DNA of 64,000 nucleotides, taken from positions 62,001 through 126,000 of the forward strand of contig CAKULK010000002.1 in NCBI GenBank assembly GCA_934667275.1. Direction: 5' to 3'. A program made the translations under genes and the position numbers. This DNA comes from an uncultured Bacteroidales bacterium (GTDB taxonomy: Bacteria; Bacteroidota; Bacteroidia; Bacteroidales; Paludibacteraceae). Numbering within the stretch: the stretch's first letter is position 1; each line of letters starts with the position of its first letter. The notes below the pieces were generated by a model, which saw nothing but the letters and a program-made list of their open reading frames with translations, was not told where the DNA came from and searched no databases. Positions 24,529-33,675 of this stretch are shown one piece after another.

Positions 24529-25535
24529 AACTGACTGATAAACTGAGGATAAGACTTGCTCACACACGCTGTATCGTCCACCTCGTAACCCGCTACCATC
24601 AGTGCCATTGCCATTCGGTGGTCTGCACAAGTACGGTGGTGCGCCACTGCGTCCAACCTGTCCGATTCTTTCCACCGCAGACAGGCAGTTCCCGAGGCAT
24701 TCAACGCCACGCCCAACCGCTCGCATGTCAATGCCACAGCGGGATATAGGTCAGGAATATCGGTGAAATCCACATCAATTGCCCGCGGCAACGTGAAATC
24801 ACCCGTATGTTTTGTAAGGTGGATGGTTATAGGATAGTTATAGGATAGTACTCCCAACTGCTCAAACACTTTCACCACAGCCCTATCCCCTTGCAATGAG
24901 TCCATGCTCAGTCCGCGCAGTGTAATCTCGCCCCCGTGCAGTGCCACATACTCGTACCAGAACGCCGCCGCACTCCAATCGCGCTCTATTTCAAAATCCT
25001 TTGCCCGCATTGTGTACTCTGTCATCAGCCTCCGCGTCATATATATATAAGGTGACGTGCAGTCGGTCTGCACCTCTACCCCTATCATCATCAATGCCGA
25101 CACAAACTGCGACGACTGCGGGTGCCACATCTCCACCACCTTGCCCGCAACATCCAACGCCTTTCCGTGTATGCGCAATGGCGAGAAGCCCTCTTTTCCT
25201 GTATACTCCACCTCAGCCCCAAGCGTCCTCAACGCATCCACCAACTGCCCTATCGGGCGTTGTTGCATACGTTCTGCACCGGTGAGCAGCACCTCACAAT
25301 CAGGCAGTTGCGCACAATACGCAGTCAGAAACCGCATCGCTGTCCCGCAGTTCTGCAAGTCCAGCGTCAGCACTTCGCCCTGTTTGCGCGCGTTCAGCAC
25401 CTGCAATGCGCTATGCAATAACCGCACATCATCAGGCATAGCAGCGGAGACGGGCATCAGCCCGTCTCCGTGTATAGCCTGAAGCATCAGCCAACGGTTG
25501 GCGATTGACTTCGATATGGGCAAATCCACCTCCAT
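24510..25535 (-). CDS. aroA: EPSP synthase (3-phosphoshikimate 1-carboxyvinyltransferase)
   Basis: 341 residues from ATG at 25535, which overlaps the DPP III stop as TGATG; an in-frame ATG at 25556 is less likely. It joins phosphoenolpyruvate to shikimate-3-phosphate. Signatures: LPISKSIANRWLML, NCGTAMRFLTAYCA, GAERMQQRPIG and RWKESDRLDAVAHH. It is shorter than typical EPSP synthases (about 420), as are some Bacteroidota forms. A stretch encoding LSYNYPITIHL contains two copies of the word TATAGGATAG that also occurs between genes here. Confidence 0.93.
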   Translation of the reverse strand: MEVDLPISKSIANRWLMLQAIHGDGLMPVSAAMPDDVRLLHSALQVLNARKQGEVLTLDLQNCGTAMRFLTAYCAQLPDCEVLLTGAERMQQRPIGQLVDALRTLGAEVEYTGKEGFSPLRIHGKALDVAGKVVEMWHPQSSQFVSALMMIGVEVQTDCTSPYIYMTRRLMTEYTMRAKDFEIERDWSAAAFWYEYVALHGGEITLRGLSMDSLQGDRAVVKVFEQLGVLSYNYPITIHLTKHTGDFTLPRAIDVDFTDIPDLYPAVALTCERLGVALNASGTACLRWKESDRLDAVAHHRTCADHRMAMALMVAGYEVDDTACVSKSYPQFISQLCKLQP

Positions 25536-27526
25536 CAATTCACGTCTGGCAACCACGAGTAGTCGCGTGAATAACGCAGGTGTTGTTCTACATAACCCTC
25601 TGTATAACTGAGCGTTACATTGGTGATATTGCCATCTTTGTCATACTCGGCTGTGTAAACGGGGTTCACAAAGCCCTTGTATGGAGCCAGGTTGAGGTGT
25701 GAATAGCGGTCCAGTATCTCGCGGTGCAGGTCTTGGTCAACCTTCACTGCGTAGGTCTCCACAATCTCTGCCGCAGCAGCATAGTCACCCTCCGAGGTAA
25801 TACGCTGAATCTCGCGCAGCAACTCACCGTACAGACGGCGTACGCCCTCATAATCATTGATTTGCAGATAGTGTTTGCCGTCGCGCTCTACGATAGCCAC
25901 CTCGTTGTTCGTTGCGTGTTGGAGCACCCACTGGGCAATCAGTTGGCGGTTACGCATGTGCGCCTCCTCCACATTCTTGCCCGGCTCGATGCGAACCAAC
26001 TGTGTCATCAGTCCGTTCATCATCTGCTGGTAGTAGTAGCACTTGTAGGCATCGCCGTTAGGCAGCAGCCCCAGTTCTACCATTTTCGGGTCAGCCATAT
26101 AGTAGAGTCCGAACAGGTCGGCACGCGCCTCTTCAACGGTCGAAGCATGCTCTTTCAGCGCGTCTTTGGTGATACCCGGCATCAGTTTGCCCGAACCGTG
26201 ACCTACGCACTCGTGCAGGTCGGTATGCAGGTCGCCGCACATCGCGCCATACTGGTTGTATTGCTCGCGAATAGCGTCGTCAATCATAAACTCCTCATTG
26301 AAACCGTTGCCCTTAGCCGCCTCGTTGTAAGCGTGCATCAGGTTGTCAATGGTCACCGACTTGGAACCATACTCCTTGCGAATCCAGTTAGCGTTGGGCA
26401 GATTGATTCCGATAGGCGTAGCGGGATAGCAGTCACCGCCGAGGATAGCCGCCGTGATAACCTTCGCACTCACGCCCTTCACCTCCTCTTTCTTGTACTT
26501 CTTGTCTGTCGTAGAGTGGTCCTCAAACCATTGTGCGTTTGCCGAAATGATTTGCGTACGCTTGGTAGCCTCGATGTCTTTGAAGTTAACCATTGACTCC
26601 CACGATCCGGTGATGCCCAGCGGGTCGGAGTACACCTCCGTGAAACCGTTCACGTAGTCCACCTGACTCTGTAGGTCTTTCACCCACGCGATACAGTATT
26701 CGTTGAAGGTCTTGAGGTCGCCGGTCTTGTTAAACTCTATCATCTTCTCGATAGCGAGTTTCTGTTCCTCTGTCTCAGCGTAAGGCAACGCTTTCTCTAA
26801 CCAGTAAACCACCTTGCTCAATGCCTCACCGTACATGCCGCCTACCTTGTATACCCGCTCTTTCACCACACCGTCTTCCTTCACCAACTTGCTGTTCAAG
26901 CCAATCCACAGCGGCTCGGGCGAGTTGTCTTTGTGTGCAGCATAGTAAGCCTCAGCCTCTGCTTGCGTCACGCCTTCGTAGTAGTTGCCTGCCGATGTCA
27001 GCACCAAATCCTGCCCTGCGGCTTGGTTGGTGCGTTTGGGCATCACGGTCGGGTCGAACATCACGGGGATAATCTCCTCATCATACTTCACACCCGCATC
27101 GGCGCATGCCTTGCGGAACCACTCCTCGGTAAATTCGGGCAGGAACTTGTCCTCCGAATAATGGTGGTGAATACCGTTCGAGAACCACACACGTTTCAGG
27201 TATTTCTCTAATAGTTTGTAGTCCTCGCCGTTCTTGTCACCCTGATAACCGGTGTACAGAGCCTCCAAGGCACGACGGATACGCAGATTGTAACGGCAGT
27301 TCTGATCAAAGAGAATGTCGCGCCCTTGCAATGCAGCCTCACTCAGGTAGTACACTAATGTCTTCTGTTGCAGGCTCAGCGAGTCGAAATCAGGCACTTG
27401 GTAGCGCAGGATTTCTAAATCGTAAAACTTGTCCACGGAATAGTTGAATTCTGCTTGTTGTTCTTTCTTCTGGCAGCCGCTCAGCACTGCAAGGGCTGCA
27501 CACAGGATAATGATGTTTTTTTTCAT
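25535..27526 (-). CDS. dipeptidyl peptidase III (M49), lipoprotein
   Basis: 663 residues. Lipoprotein signal MKKNIIILCAALAVLSGC, so it is probably anchored outside the cytoplasmic membrane, where it would remove dipeptides from peptide N-termini. The M49 zinc site is a six-residue HECVGH (near residue 440, in DLHECVGHGSGKLM), with the third ligand in EEARADLFGLYY. Its length matches bacterial DPP III. It lies 21 bases after the nucleoside phosphorylase gene and is coupled to aroA. Confidence 0.93.
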   Translation of the reverse strand: MKKNIIILCAALAVLSGCQKKEQQAEFNYSVDKFYDLEILRYQVPDFDSLSLQQKTLVYYLSEAALQGRDILFDQNCRYNLRIRRALEALYTGYQGDKNGEDYKLLEKYLKRVWFSNGIHHHYSEDKFLPEFTEEWFRKACADAGVKYDEEIIPVMFDPTVMPKRTNQAAGQDLVLTSAGNYYEGVTQAEAEAYYAAHKDNSPEPLWIGLNSKLVKEDGVVKERVYKVGGMYGEALSKVVYWLEKALPYAETEEQKLAIEKMIEFNKTGDLKTFNEYCIAWVKDLQSQVDYVNGFTEVYSDPLGITGSWESMVNFKDIEATKRTQIISANAQWFEDHSTTDKKYKKEEVKGVSAKVITAAILGGDCYPATPIGINLPNANWIRKEYGSKSVTIDNLMHAYNEAAKGNGFNEEFMIDDAIREQYNQYGAMCGDLHTDLHECVGHGSGKLMPGITKDALKEHASTVEEARADLFGLYYMADPKMVELGLLPNGDAYKCYYYQQMMNGLMTQLVRIEPGKNVEEAHMRNRQLIAQWVLQHATNNEVAIVERDGKHYLQINDYEGVRRLYGELLREIQRITSEGDYAAAAEIVETYAVKVDQDLHREILDRYSHLNLAPYKGFVNPVYTAEYDKDGNITNVTLSYTEGYVEQHLRYSRDYSWLPDVN

Positions 27527-27547
27527 TGATTATTAGATTGTTGTGAA

Positions 27548-28426
27548 TTAGTAGCGTTCCAAAACCGTCTGCACCAACTCCTTGATACGCGGTTTGTAGT
27601 CCGTGTTGGCAGCCTCCACTTTGCGCTGTGCAATCACGCAGCATACCGTCATGGCTTTGTGCCCCATCAGCAGGCTCAAGCCCGCAATGGCACTGCCCTC
27701 CATCTCATAATTGGTGATACGTTGCCCTTCATAGCGGAAGTCGGTGATGCGCTCATTGATATCAGGCACCGCAATGTTACAGCGCAACACACGCCCTTGC
27801 GGACCATAGAAACCGTTAGCGGCAATCGTGCAACCGCGCATCATATCGTCCTTGGCAATACGGTCCACCAACTCGGGATTGGCAGCCACCACGTACGGAC
27901 GCGCAGCCTTCTCGGGATAATGGATATAGTCCACCAACGCCTTCTCGAAGCCTAAGTCGGCAATACGGTCGCGCCCCTCATAGAACGCCAGCACACCGTC
28001 GAAACCAATCGACTTCTGGCTCACCAGGAACGTGCCCAGCGGAATATCCTCTTGCATACCGCCGCACGTACCGATACGGATAATCTCCAACTGCCTATGT
28101 TGCTCTTTCTCGGTGCGCGTCTCGAAATCAATGTTTGCCAGCGCGTCCAACTCGTTCAGCACAATATCGCAGTTGTCGGTGCCGATACCCGTTGAGACAC
28201 ACGTGATACGTTTGCCTTTATACTTACCCGTAATCGTATGAAACTCACGGCTTTGCACATTGCACTCTATGCTACCCTCGTCGAAGAAAGAAGCCACCAT
28301 GTTCACTCTGTCCTGGTCGCCGACCAAGATTATTTTGTCTGCCAAAAACTCGGGACGGAGATGCAGGTGAAACGCACTGCCGTCATCGTTGATAATCAAC
28401 TGGCTTGCAGGGAAATACCTTTTCAT
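27548..28426 (-). CDS. nucleoside phosphorylase family protein (uridine-phosphorylase-like)
   Basis: 292 residues. Phosphate-binding and base-binding motifs of the PNP/UDP superfamily: VGDQDRVNMV, STGIGTDNCDIVLNEL, RIGTCGGMQEDIPLGTFLVS and NYEMEGSAIAGL with HKAMTVCCVIAQR. The last resembles uridine phosphorylase. It splits nucleosides into base and ribose-1-phosphate in the cytoplasm. The base preference is not certain. The start overlaps the DUF3467 stop by 4 bases. Confidence 0.85.
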   Translation of the reverse strand: MKRYFPASQLIINDDGSAFHLHLRPEFLADKIILVGDQDRVNMVASFFDEGSIECNVQSREFHTITGKYKGKRITCVSTGIGTDNCDIVLNELDALANIDFETRTEKEQHRQLEIIRIGTCGGMQEDIPLGTFLVSQKSIGFDGVLAFYEGRDRIADLGFEKALVDYIHYPEKAARPYVVAANPELVDRIAKDDMMRGCTIAANGFYGPQGRVLRCNIAVPDINERITDFRYEGQRITNYEMEGSAIAGLSLLMGHKAMTVCCVIAQRKVEAANTDYKPRIKELVQTVLERY

Positions 28427-28728
28427 GCTTGTCCTCCTCCGAATGACATGGGGATGGTGCTGCCAGGGGCAGGTGTCCCGTTCAACTTGATGGTGCCGAA
28501 TTGTTTCTCGTATTTACTTACGTTCTCTTGCAGCGCAAACAGCAGTTTCTTCGCATTCTCGGGGGTCATCACCACGCGCGATTGCACGCTTGCCTCTTTC
28601 TGACCGGGCATCATGCACACGAAATCCACTACGAACTCCGATGGAGAGTGCGCAATAATCGCCAAATTCACATACTTGCCGTTTGCCATCTCTGGCGTCA
28701 GATTGATGTTAATCTTTTGCTCTTCCAT
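28423..28728 (-). CDS. DUF3467 protein
   Basis: 101 residues, single domain, no signal. The pattern INLTPEMANGKYVNLAIIAHSPSEFVVDF... VVMTPENAKKLLFALQENVSKYEKQFG is that of DUF3467, a widespread small cytoplasmic family of unknown function in Bacteroidota. The Gly/Pro-rich C-terminus ends FGGGQA. It is translationally coupled to the nucleoside phosphorylase gene. Confidence 0.88.
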   Translation of the reverse strand: MEEQKININLTPEMANGKYVNLAIIAHSPSEFVVDFVCMMPGQKEASVQSRVVMTPENAKKLLFALQENVSKYEKQFGTIKLNGTPAPGSTIPMSFGGGQA

Positions 28729-28768
28729 AATCTTTTGCTAATTAAGTATTTAGAATTAATGTTACGTC

Positions 28769-29935
28769 CTACCAGTACAACGCTCTGCGCTTGTACAGCG
28801 GCTGCGTTGCCAATATATATAAGGTCAGCAGCGGCAGCAGCACATCCCACACCACTATCTCTATCCCCTGAAACCGCAGCCCCAACCGGTGCGCACCCAC
28901 GTTCATCACCACCATCTGCCCCAGCACACGCAGCAGCCACAGCCCATAGGCAATGCAGCACGCCACCCCGCTGCCGCACACGAACACTGCTATCAGCAAC
29001 CCGTACAGCAGCCCGCGGCTCATCGGCTCCATCACCAACCGCCACTTGCTGCCTGTCTTGTAGTTCGGCGACACCGACAAATGCCTGCGCTTCTGATGTA
29101 TCCATTCCTGCCACGTATGTTTCGGCACCGACCATGTTAGGCTCTCGCGCGAGCAGACAATACTCGTATTGTGCCTTGTGGCTATCTTGTTCACAAACAG
29201 GTCGTCATCGCCTGCCCGTTCCGCCAACAGCCCGCGGAAACCGCTATGTTCAAAGAATGTCGCACGCCTGTATGCCAAGTTTCGCCCCACACCCATATAT
29301 GGATGCCCCGCAGCCGCCATACCTAAATACTGCATTCCATTAAATAAGGTGTCATAGTTCAGCAGGCTGTTCAGCAGCGTATCTTCCTCAAAATAAGCAC
29401 CATAACCCAACACTATCTCCGTCCCATGCCCTTTCCGTGGTGCAAAACCCTTCACCATTTCACGTATCCATTGCCGTGATTCGGGGCGGCAATCCGCGTC
29501 CGTCAGCAGCAGATAATCATAGTGCGCCGCCTTTGCACCAATGGTCAATGCCAACTTCTTTGTGCTAATCACGTGCGCGTTGCGCGGCACGAAGGTAACG
29601 TATAAGTTGCTGCTAACCAACGCATAACGTTCCAGCACCTCCTGTGTCTTGTCCTCACTCCCGTCATTCACCACTATCACTTCAAACTTCGGATAGTCCT
29701 GTGCCAGCAGCGTCTGCAAATAGTCCTGCAGGTTATCCTCCTCATTCCGCGCACACACAATCACGCTCACCCCCGGACATTCTTCTACCGGTTCCGCCTC
29801 TTGGTGCTTGTTGTGCCTTTGCCAACGGCTGACGGCACACATATAGTGTACATAAAAATACACTTGATACCCCATTACGAGCACCAGTGCACTCAACAGC
29901 ACATAATCAACCAATGCCAATTCTGAAATCATCAC
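28769..29935 (-). CDS. membrane glycosyltransferase family 2
   Basis: 388 residues. An N-terminal membrane helix (about 8-28) precedes a GT2 catalytic domain: VSVIVCARNEEDNLQ, VIVVNDGSEDKTQ, LLTDADCRP (DxD), GDDDLFVNKIA and the QxxRH-type QKRRHLSVS. C-terminal helices follow. It is typical of processive or lipid-linked sugar transferases acting at the inner face of the membrane. The sugar is unknown. It is the first gene of the minus-strand run to 23779 and has a clear promoter. Confidence 0.88.
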   Translation of the reverse strand: MMISELALVDYVLLSALVLVMGYQVYFYVHYMCAVSRWQRHNKHQEAEPVEECPGVSVIVCARNEEDNLQDYLQTLLAQDYPKFEVIVVNDGSEDKTQEVLERYALVSSNLYVTFVPRNAHVISTKKLALTIGAKAAHYDYLLLTDADCRPESRQWIREMVKGFAPRKGHGTEIVLGYGAYFEEDTLLNSLLNYDTLFNGMQYLGMAAAGHPYMGVGRNLAYRRATFFEHSGFRGLLAERAGDDDLFVNKIATRHNTSIVCSRESLTWSVPKHTWQEWIHQKRRHLSVSPNYKTGSKWRLVMEPMSRGLLYGLLIAVFVCGSGVACCIAYGLWLLRVLGQMVVMNVGAHRLGLRFQGIEIVVWDVLLPLLTLYILATQPLYKRRALYW

Positions 29936-29954
29936 AAAACCGCAGTTTAGACTG

Positions 29955-29985
29955 CAAAGTTACAAAAAACTTTTCACCTCAGCAA
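29955..29985 (-). promoter_or_regulatory. promoter of the GT2-DUF3467-phosphorylase-DPP III-aroA run
   Basis: Minus-strand TTG (29983-29985) and TAACTTTG (29955-29962), first bases 23 apart. Confidence 0.8.
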
Positions 29986-30005
29986 ATCCAACCTCGAAAT
30001 TGTGC

Positions 30006-30029
30006 ATGCCGGACTATTTTGTCCGGCAT
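30006..30029. repeat. perfect hairpin ATGCCGGAC / GTCCGGCAT
   Basis: A 9-bp perfect stem with a 6-base loop (TATTTT), in the gap between two divergent promoters. It is followed by TTAGGATAG and TGTCGCGGGTCT words (30081-30092) that recur elsewhere (40745-40756). It looks like an extragenic palindromic element rather than a terminator. Confidence 0.55.
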
Positions 30030-30128
30030 CGCTTCAAACGTAGATGGATAGTTATTAGGATAGCGGGTTTTTCGCGGGGCTGTCGCGGGTCTCCAACCGG
30101 CATTTTCTCCATAAATGACATTCCAAAA

Positions 30129-30159
30129 TTGGCTAAGTCATTTGATTTTTGTACCTTTG
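30129..30159 (+). promoter_or_regulatory. ridA promoter
   Basis: TTG at 30129-30131 and TACCTTTG at 30152-30159, first bases 23 apart, 26 bases before the ATG at 30186. Confidence 0.8.
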
Positions 30160-30185
30160 CAAGGTCTTATAAAATCATACCGGAT

Positions 30186-30560
30186 ATGAAAACGATTATT
30201 GCATCACCCAAAGCGCCGGCGGCCATTGGTCCCTATTGTCAGGCGCAAGTGTTAAACGGCACATTGTTCGCATCAGGGCAACTGCCCATCAATCCTGCCA
30301 CGGGCGAGATGCCCGCCACGATTGAAGAGCAGACACGCCAATCGCTCCTCAACCTGCAGGCGATTGTTGAAGAGGCGGGGCTGATGATGAACGATGTGGT
30401 CAAGACCACCGTGCTGCTCGCCAATATCGGCGATTTTGCTGCCATGAATGCTGTTTATGCCGAGTTTTTCCCCGACAGCAAACCGGCACGTATGTGCTAT
30501 GCCGTGAAAGACCTGCCCAAAGCGGCGTTGGTTGAAATCGACTGTATTGCAGGCAAGTAA
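30186..30560 (+). CDS. ridA: RidA family enamine/imine deaminase
   Basis: 124 residues from ATG at 30186. Upstream in-frame codons to 30000 precede the promoter and are not used. It hydrolyses reactive enamine/imine intermediates made by PLP enzymes. Family pattern: SPKAPAAIGPYCQAQ, FASGQLPINPATGE, TTVLLANIGDFAAMNAVY and the C-terminal ARMCYAVKDLPKAALVEIDC with the conserved Arg. It is a single-gene unit with its own promoter and terminator. Confidence 0.95.
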   Translation: MKTIIASPKAPAAIGPYCQAQVLNGTLFASGQLPINPATGEMPATIEEQTRQSLLNLQAIVEEAGLMMNDVVKTTVLLANIGDFAAMNAVYAEFFPDSKPARMCYAVKDLPKAALVEIDCIAGK

Positions 30561-30578
30561 TTTCTTAATGCAACAATA

Positions 30579-30614
30579 AAAACAGGCTGCCCTCATCATC
30601 GGGCAGCCTGTTTT
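30579..30614. terminator. bidirectional terminator after ridA
   Basis: Perfect stem AAAACAGGCTGCCC / GGGCAGCCTGTTTT (30579-30592 and 30601-30614) with an 8-base loop and T/A runs on both sides. It can stop ridA and the converging glgB-nagB transcript. Confidence 0.9.
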
Positions 30615-30643
30615 GTATAATAGGAATCAATCCTATACTGCCA

Positions 30644-31453
30644 TTACAGCAGCGTATTGGGGGCAAGATTATTCTTCTCAATGTCGCGGAAGTAGCGGAA
30701 TGTGCTCACTTTCAGTTCGTCGCAAGCCGCCTCGTCGCAAACGATGATGCCATGTTGGTGCATTTGCAACGCAGAAATGGTCCACATATGTGAGATGGGC
30801 TCCTCTACGGCGTGCTGCAAGGCGCGGGCTTTGTTGTGACCGTTCACCATAATCAGCACCTCCTTGGCGTCCATGATGGTGCCGACACCTACCGTGAGTG
30901 CGGTCTTCGGCACGAGATTGACATCATTGTTGAAGAAACGTGAGTTGGCAATGATGGTGTCGGTGGTCAGTTCTTTCTTGCGGGTGCGACTGGTGAGTGA
31001 AGAGCCGGGCTCGTTGAAAGCGATATGCCCGTCGGGACCGATACCTCCAAGGAAGAGCATAATACCTCCGTAGTCCTTGATTTTTGCCTCATAGCGTGCA
31101 CATTCGGCAGCCAAGTCGGGGGCGTTGCCGTTGAGGATATTCACGTTCTCCTTGCGGATGTCGATGTGCGAGAAGAAATTGTTCCACATAAAACTATGGT
31201 AACTCTCGGGGTGGTTTTCGGGGATACCCACATACTCGTCCATATTGAAAGTCACCACGTTTCGGAAACAGACCTTGCCCTCTTGGTTGAGTTTGATGAG
31301 GTGGCGGTACATGCCGAGGGGCGATGAACCCGTCGGGAGTCCGAGGACGAAAGGAGTGCCCTCTTTGGGGGCGAACTCGTTGATGCGGTGTGCCACGTAG
31401 TTGGCTGCCCACTCCGAGAGCAGGTCGTAGTTGGGTTGGATGATAAGTCTCAT
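30644..31453 (-). CDS. nagB: glucosamine-6-phosphate deaminase
   Basis: 269 residues, normal length. It converts glucosamine-6-phosphate to fructose-6-phosphate and ammonia. Signatures: LGLPTGSSPLGMYRHLI, FNMDEYVGI, GGIGPDGHIAFNEPGSSL and NGHNKARALQHAVE. It lies 12 bases after glgB and is probably cotranscribed, joining amino-sugar use to glucose polymer storage. Confidence 0.96.
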   Translation of the reverse strand: MRLIIQPNYDLLSEWAANYVAHRINEFAPKEGTPFVLGLPTGSSPLGMYRHLIKLNQEGKVCFRNVVTFNMDEYVGIPENHPESYHSFMWNNFFSHIDIRKENVNILNGNAPDLAAECARYEAKIKDYGGIMLFLGGIGPDGHIAFNEPGSSLTSRTRKKELTTDTIIANSRFFNNDVNLVPKTALTVGVGTIMDAKEVLIMVNGHNKARALQHAVEEPISHMWTISALQMHQHGIIVCDEAACDELKVSTFRYFRDIEKNNLAPNTLL

Positions 31454-31465
31454 ATCTGTTTGTTT

Positions 31466-33508
31466 TTATTGTTTCTTCAGAATCACTGCGCTGCGGGCGG
31501 GCAGATAGAGTTTCAGCCAACCCTTGCCGTCTTCGAGATAGGCGGGGTCGGGTTGTGTAAAATGCTCCACATTGTCGTCGGCAAGTCCGAAACCTGCAAA
31601 CTCCTTGGCATCGGTATTCAGCAGTACCTTGTATTTGCCTGCGGGTGCGGGAATGCCGTAGTCGGCAAATGATTGTTGCCCGTTCCAGTTGAAGACGAAC
31701 AGCAGGTCGCCGCGCTCGAAGGCTACCACCTGGTCGCCCTCGTTATCAAACAACTTGTATATCCACGGCAGGTGTATGCCCTGCTGGTCTTTCACGGGGC
31801 GCAGTTCGTGGTGCAACAGATGCACCATCGCCTCGTCGAAGTGGTTGAGGTCGGCGTAGTAGAAGTTCTTGTTGTCCACCAAACTCCACTGCCGGCGGGC
31901 GTATTTGTAACTCCACCCGTTGCCCTGACGGGGGAAGTCGATCCACTCGGGGTGCCCGAACTCGTTGCCCATAAAGTTGAGGTAGCCCCCATTGATGGTC
32001 GATGCCGTGATAAGGCGAATCATCTTGTGCAGGGCGATGCCGCGGTCCACCATGTAGGTGGCGTGCCCATGCTCGAAGTGCCAATACATATCCGAGTCGC
32101 ACAGGCGGAAGATGATGGTCTTGTCGCCTACCAACGCTTGGTCATGGCTCTCGGCATACGAGATAGTCTTCTCGTCCTGACGGCGGTTGGTCATCTCGTA
32201 GAAGATATGCCCCGCTTTCCAATCCTCGTCGCGCACCTCTTTGATGTACTTGATCCAGAAATCAGGTATGCCCATTGCCAGTCGGTAGTCAAAGCCCATA
32301 CCGCCGTCTTTTGCGGGATAGGCCAGCCCTGGCATACCCGACATGTCCTCGGCAATGGTGATGGCATTGGGTTTCACTTCATGGATCAACTTGTTCGCCA
32401 AGGTCAGGTAGCAGATGGCATCGCCGTCCTCGTTGCCGTTGAAGTAGCAGCCGTAGTTCATGAAGTCCTCGCCCAAGCCGTGGCTGAGATACATCATCGA
32501 GGTCACGCCGTCGAAACGGAAACCGTCAAAGTCATATTCGTCCAACCAGAATTTGCAGTTCGACAGCAGGAAATGCAGCACCTCATTCTTCTGATAATCA
32601 AAGCACAGACTGTCCCATGCGGGGTGCTCTCGGCGGGCACCTTCGTGGAAATACTGATAAGGTGTGCCGTCAAAATTGCCCAACCCCTCGCGCTCGTTCT
32701 TCACGGCGTGCGAATGAACAATGTCCATTATCACGTCCATGCCCATACCATGGGCATCGTCAATCAGGTGCTTCAACTCTTCGGGCGTACCGAAACGGCT
32801 TGAAGCAGCGAAGAAATTCGATACATGGTACCCGAAACTGCCATAGTACGGGTGCTCCTGTATCGCCATGATTTGCAGGCAGTTGTAACCCAACTTGTGT
32901 ATTCGGGGCAGCACCGTGCGGCGGAACTCATCGTAGGTGGACACTTTCTCCTGTTCGGAGGACATACCGATATGACACTCGTAGATATACAGCCCTTCGC
33001 CTTTTTTCGGGCGTGCCGCACCGCGGCGGCGTGTGGGGGCTTTGTGCTGCCATTCGTAGGGCGCAGGGTTCCACACTTGCGCCGAGAATATCTTGGTCTG
33101 CTCGTCCTGCACCACGCGGGTGGCGTAACTCGGAATACGCTCTCCCCAGCCTCCTTGCCATTCCACGAGCAGTTTGTAGAGTTGTCCGTGCAGCATCCGC
33201 CCCTCGCCGAGGTTGGCTTCCCACACGCCGTTGCCAATAGGCTGCATGCGGTAGTCTTCGTTCTTCTTCCAACCGTTGAAATCGCCCAGAATATATATCG
33301 CCGTGGCATTGGGTGCCCATTCGCGCAGAGTCCAGCCGTTGTTCGTATGGTGCAAACCGAAATACATATATCCGTTTGCCCAGTCGCTCAGCGGTTTGCC
33401 GCCCGTCAGTTCACGTTCACGTTGCAATGCATAGTTCTGCCGACCCTCAATGGCATGCGCGTATGGACGCAGATAGGAGTCTGATTCAATCAACTTCAGA
33501 GTCTTCAT
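31466..33508 (-). CDS. glgB: 1,4-alpha-glucan branching enzyme
   Basis: 680 residues. An N-terminal CBM48-like module (about 50-150, LREWAPNATAIYILGDFNGW) is followed by a GH13 barrel. Catalytic nucleophile Asp in DGFRFDGVTSMMY, acid/base Glu in TIAEDMSGMPG, third Asp in SYAESHDQALVGDKT; a C-terminal beta domain follows. It forms alpha-1,6 branches in glycogen. This form is nearer to eukaryotic branching enzymes than to E. coli GlgB. A promoter precedes it and nagB follows. Confidence 0.93.
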   Translation of the reverse strand: MKTLKLIESDSYLRPYAHAIEGRQNYALQRERELTGGKPLSDWANGYMYFGLHHTNNGWTLREWAPNATAIYILGDFNGWKKNEDYRMQPIGNGVWEANLGEGRMLHGQLYKLLVEWQGGWGERIPSYATRVVQDEQTKIFSAQVWNPAPYEWQHKAPTRRRGAARPKKGEGLYIYECHIGMSSEQEKVSTYDEFRRTVLPRIHKLGYNCLQIMAIQEHPYYGSFGYHVSNFFAASSRFGTPEELKHLIDDAHGMGMDVIMDIVHSHAVKNEREGLGNFDGTPYQYFHEGARREHPAWDSLCFDYQKNEVLHFLLSNCKFWLDEYDFDGFRFDGVTSMMYLSHGLGEDFMNYGCYFNGNEDGDAICYLTLANKLIHEVKPNAITIAEDMSGMPGLAYPAKDGGMGFDYRLAMGIPDFWIKYIKEVRDEDWKAGHIFYEMTNRRQDEKTISYAESHDQALVGDKTIIFRLCDSDMYWHFEHGHATYMVDRGIALHKMIRLITASTINGGYLNFMGNEFGHPEWIDFPRQGNGWSYKYARRQWSLVDNKNFYYADLNHFDEAMVHLLHHELRPVKDQQGIHLPWIYKLFDNEGDQVVAFERGDLLFVFNWNGQQSFADYGIPAPAGKYKVLLNTDAKEFAGFGLADDNVEHFTQPDPAYLEDGKGWLKLYLPARSAVILKKQ

Positions 33509-33533
33509 ATACCTTTCAAATCAAAACTGCCTG

Positions 33534-33564
33534 CAAATATACGACATTTTTCCCACCTGAGCAA
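33534..33564 (-). promoter_or_regulatory. glgB-nagB promoter
   Basis: Minus-strand TTG (33562-33564) and TATATTTG (33534-33541), first bases 23 apart. Confidence 0.72.
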
Positions 33565-33600
33565 ATAAATCGCCTAACCGTGTCGAAAATGATGAGCAAT

Positions 33601-33631
33601 TTGCATATTTCGAAAAAAAGCACTACCTTTG
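33601..33631 (+). promoter_or_regulatory. typA promoter
   Basis: TTG at 33601-33603 and TACCTTTG at 33624-33631, first bases 23 apart. Confidence 0.8.
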
Positions 33632-33675
33632 CGCGTTTTTAGAGATTACAATTTAGATTGTGTTATTACGCACTT

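Noticed and set aside
24529..24726. Upstream extension of the glycosyltransferase frame
   Set aside because: It would lie entirely inside aroA, and the extra residues do not resemble GT2. ATG 24528 gives a normal coupled start.
30000..30185. Upstream extension of ridA
   Set aside because: It includes the promoter (TACCTTTG at 30152), so it cannot be in the transcript. RidA proteins start at the ATG 30186 equivalent.
31673..32803. 376-codon open frame opposite glgB
   Set aside because: Fully antisense to a gene with all GH13 motifs; composition is that of a codon-position shadow and no family is recognised.
33658..33675. TTG start for typA
   Set aside because: Family alignment knowledge puts the start at MQKIRNIAIIAHVDHG, 18 bases later.
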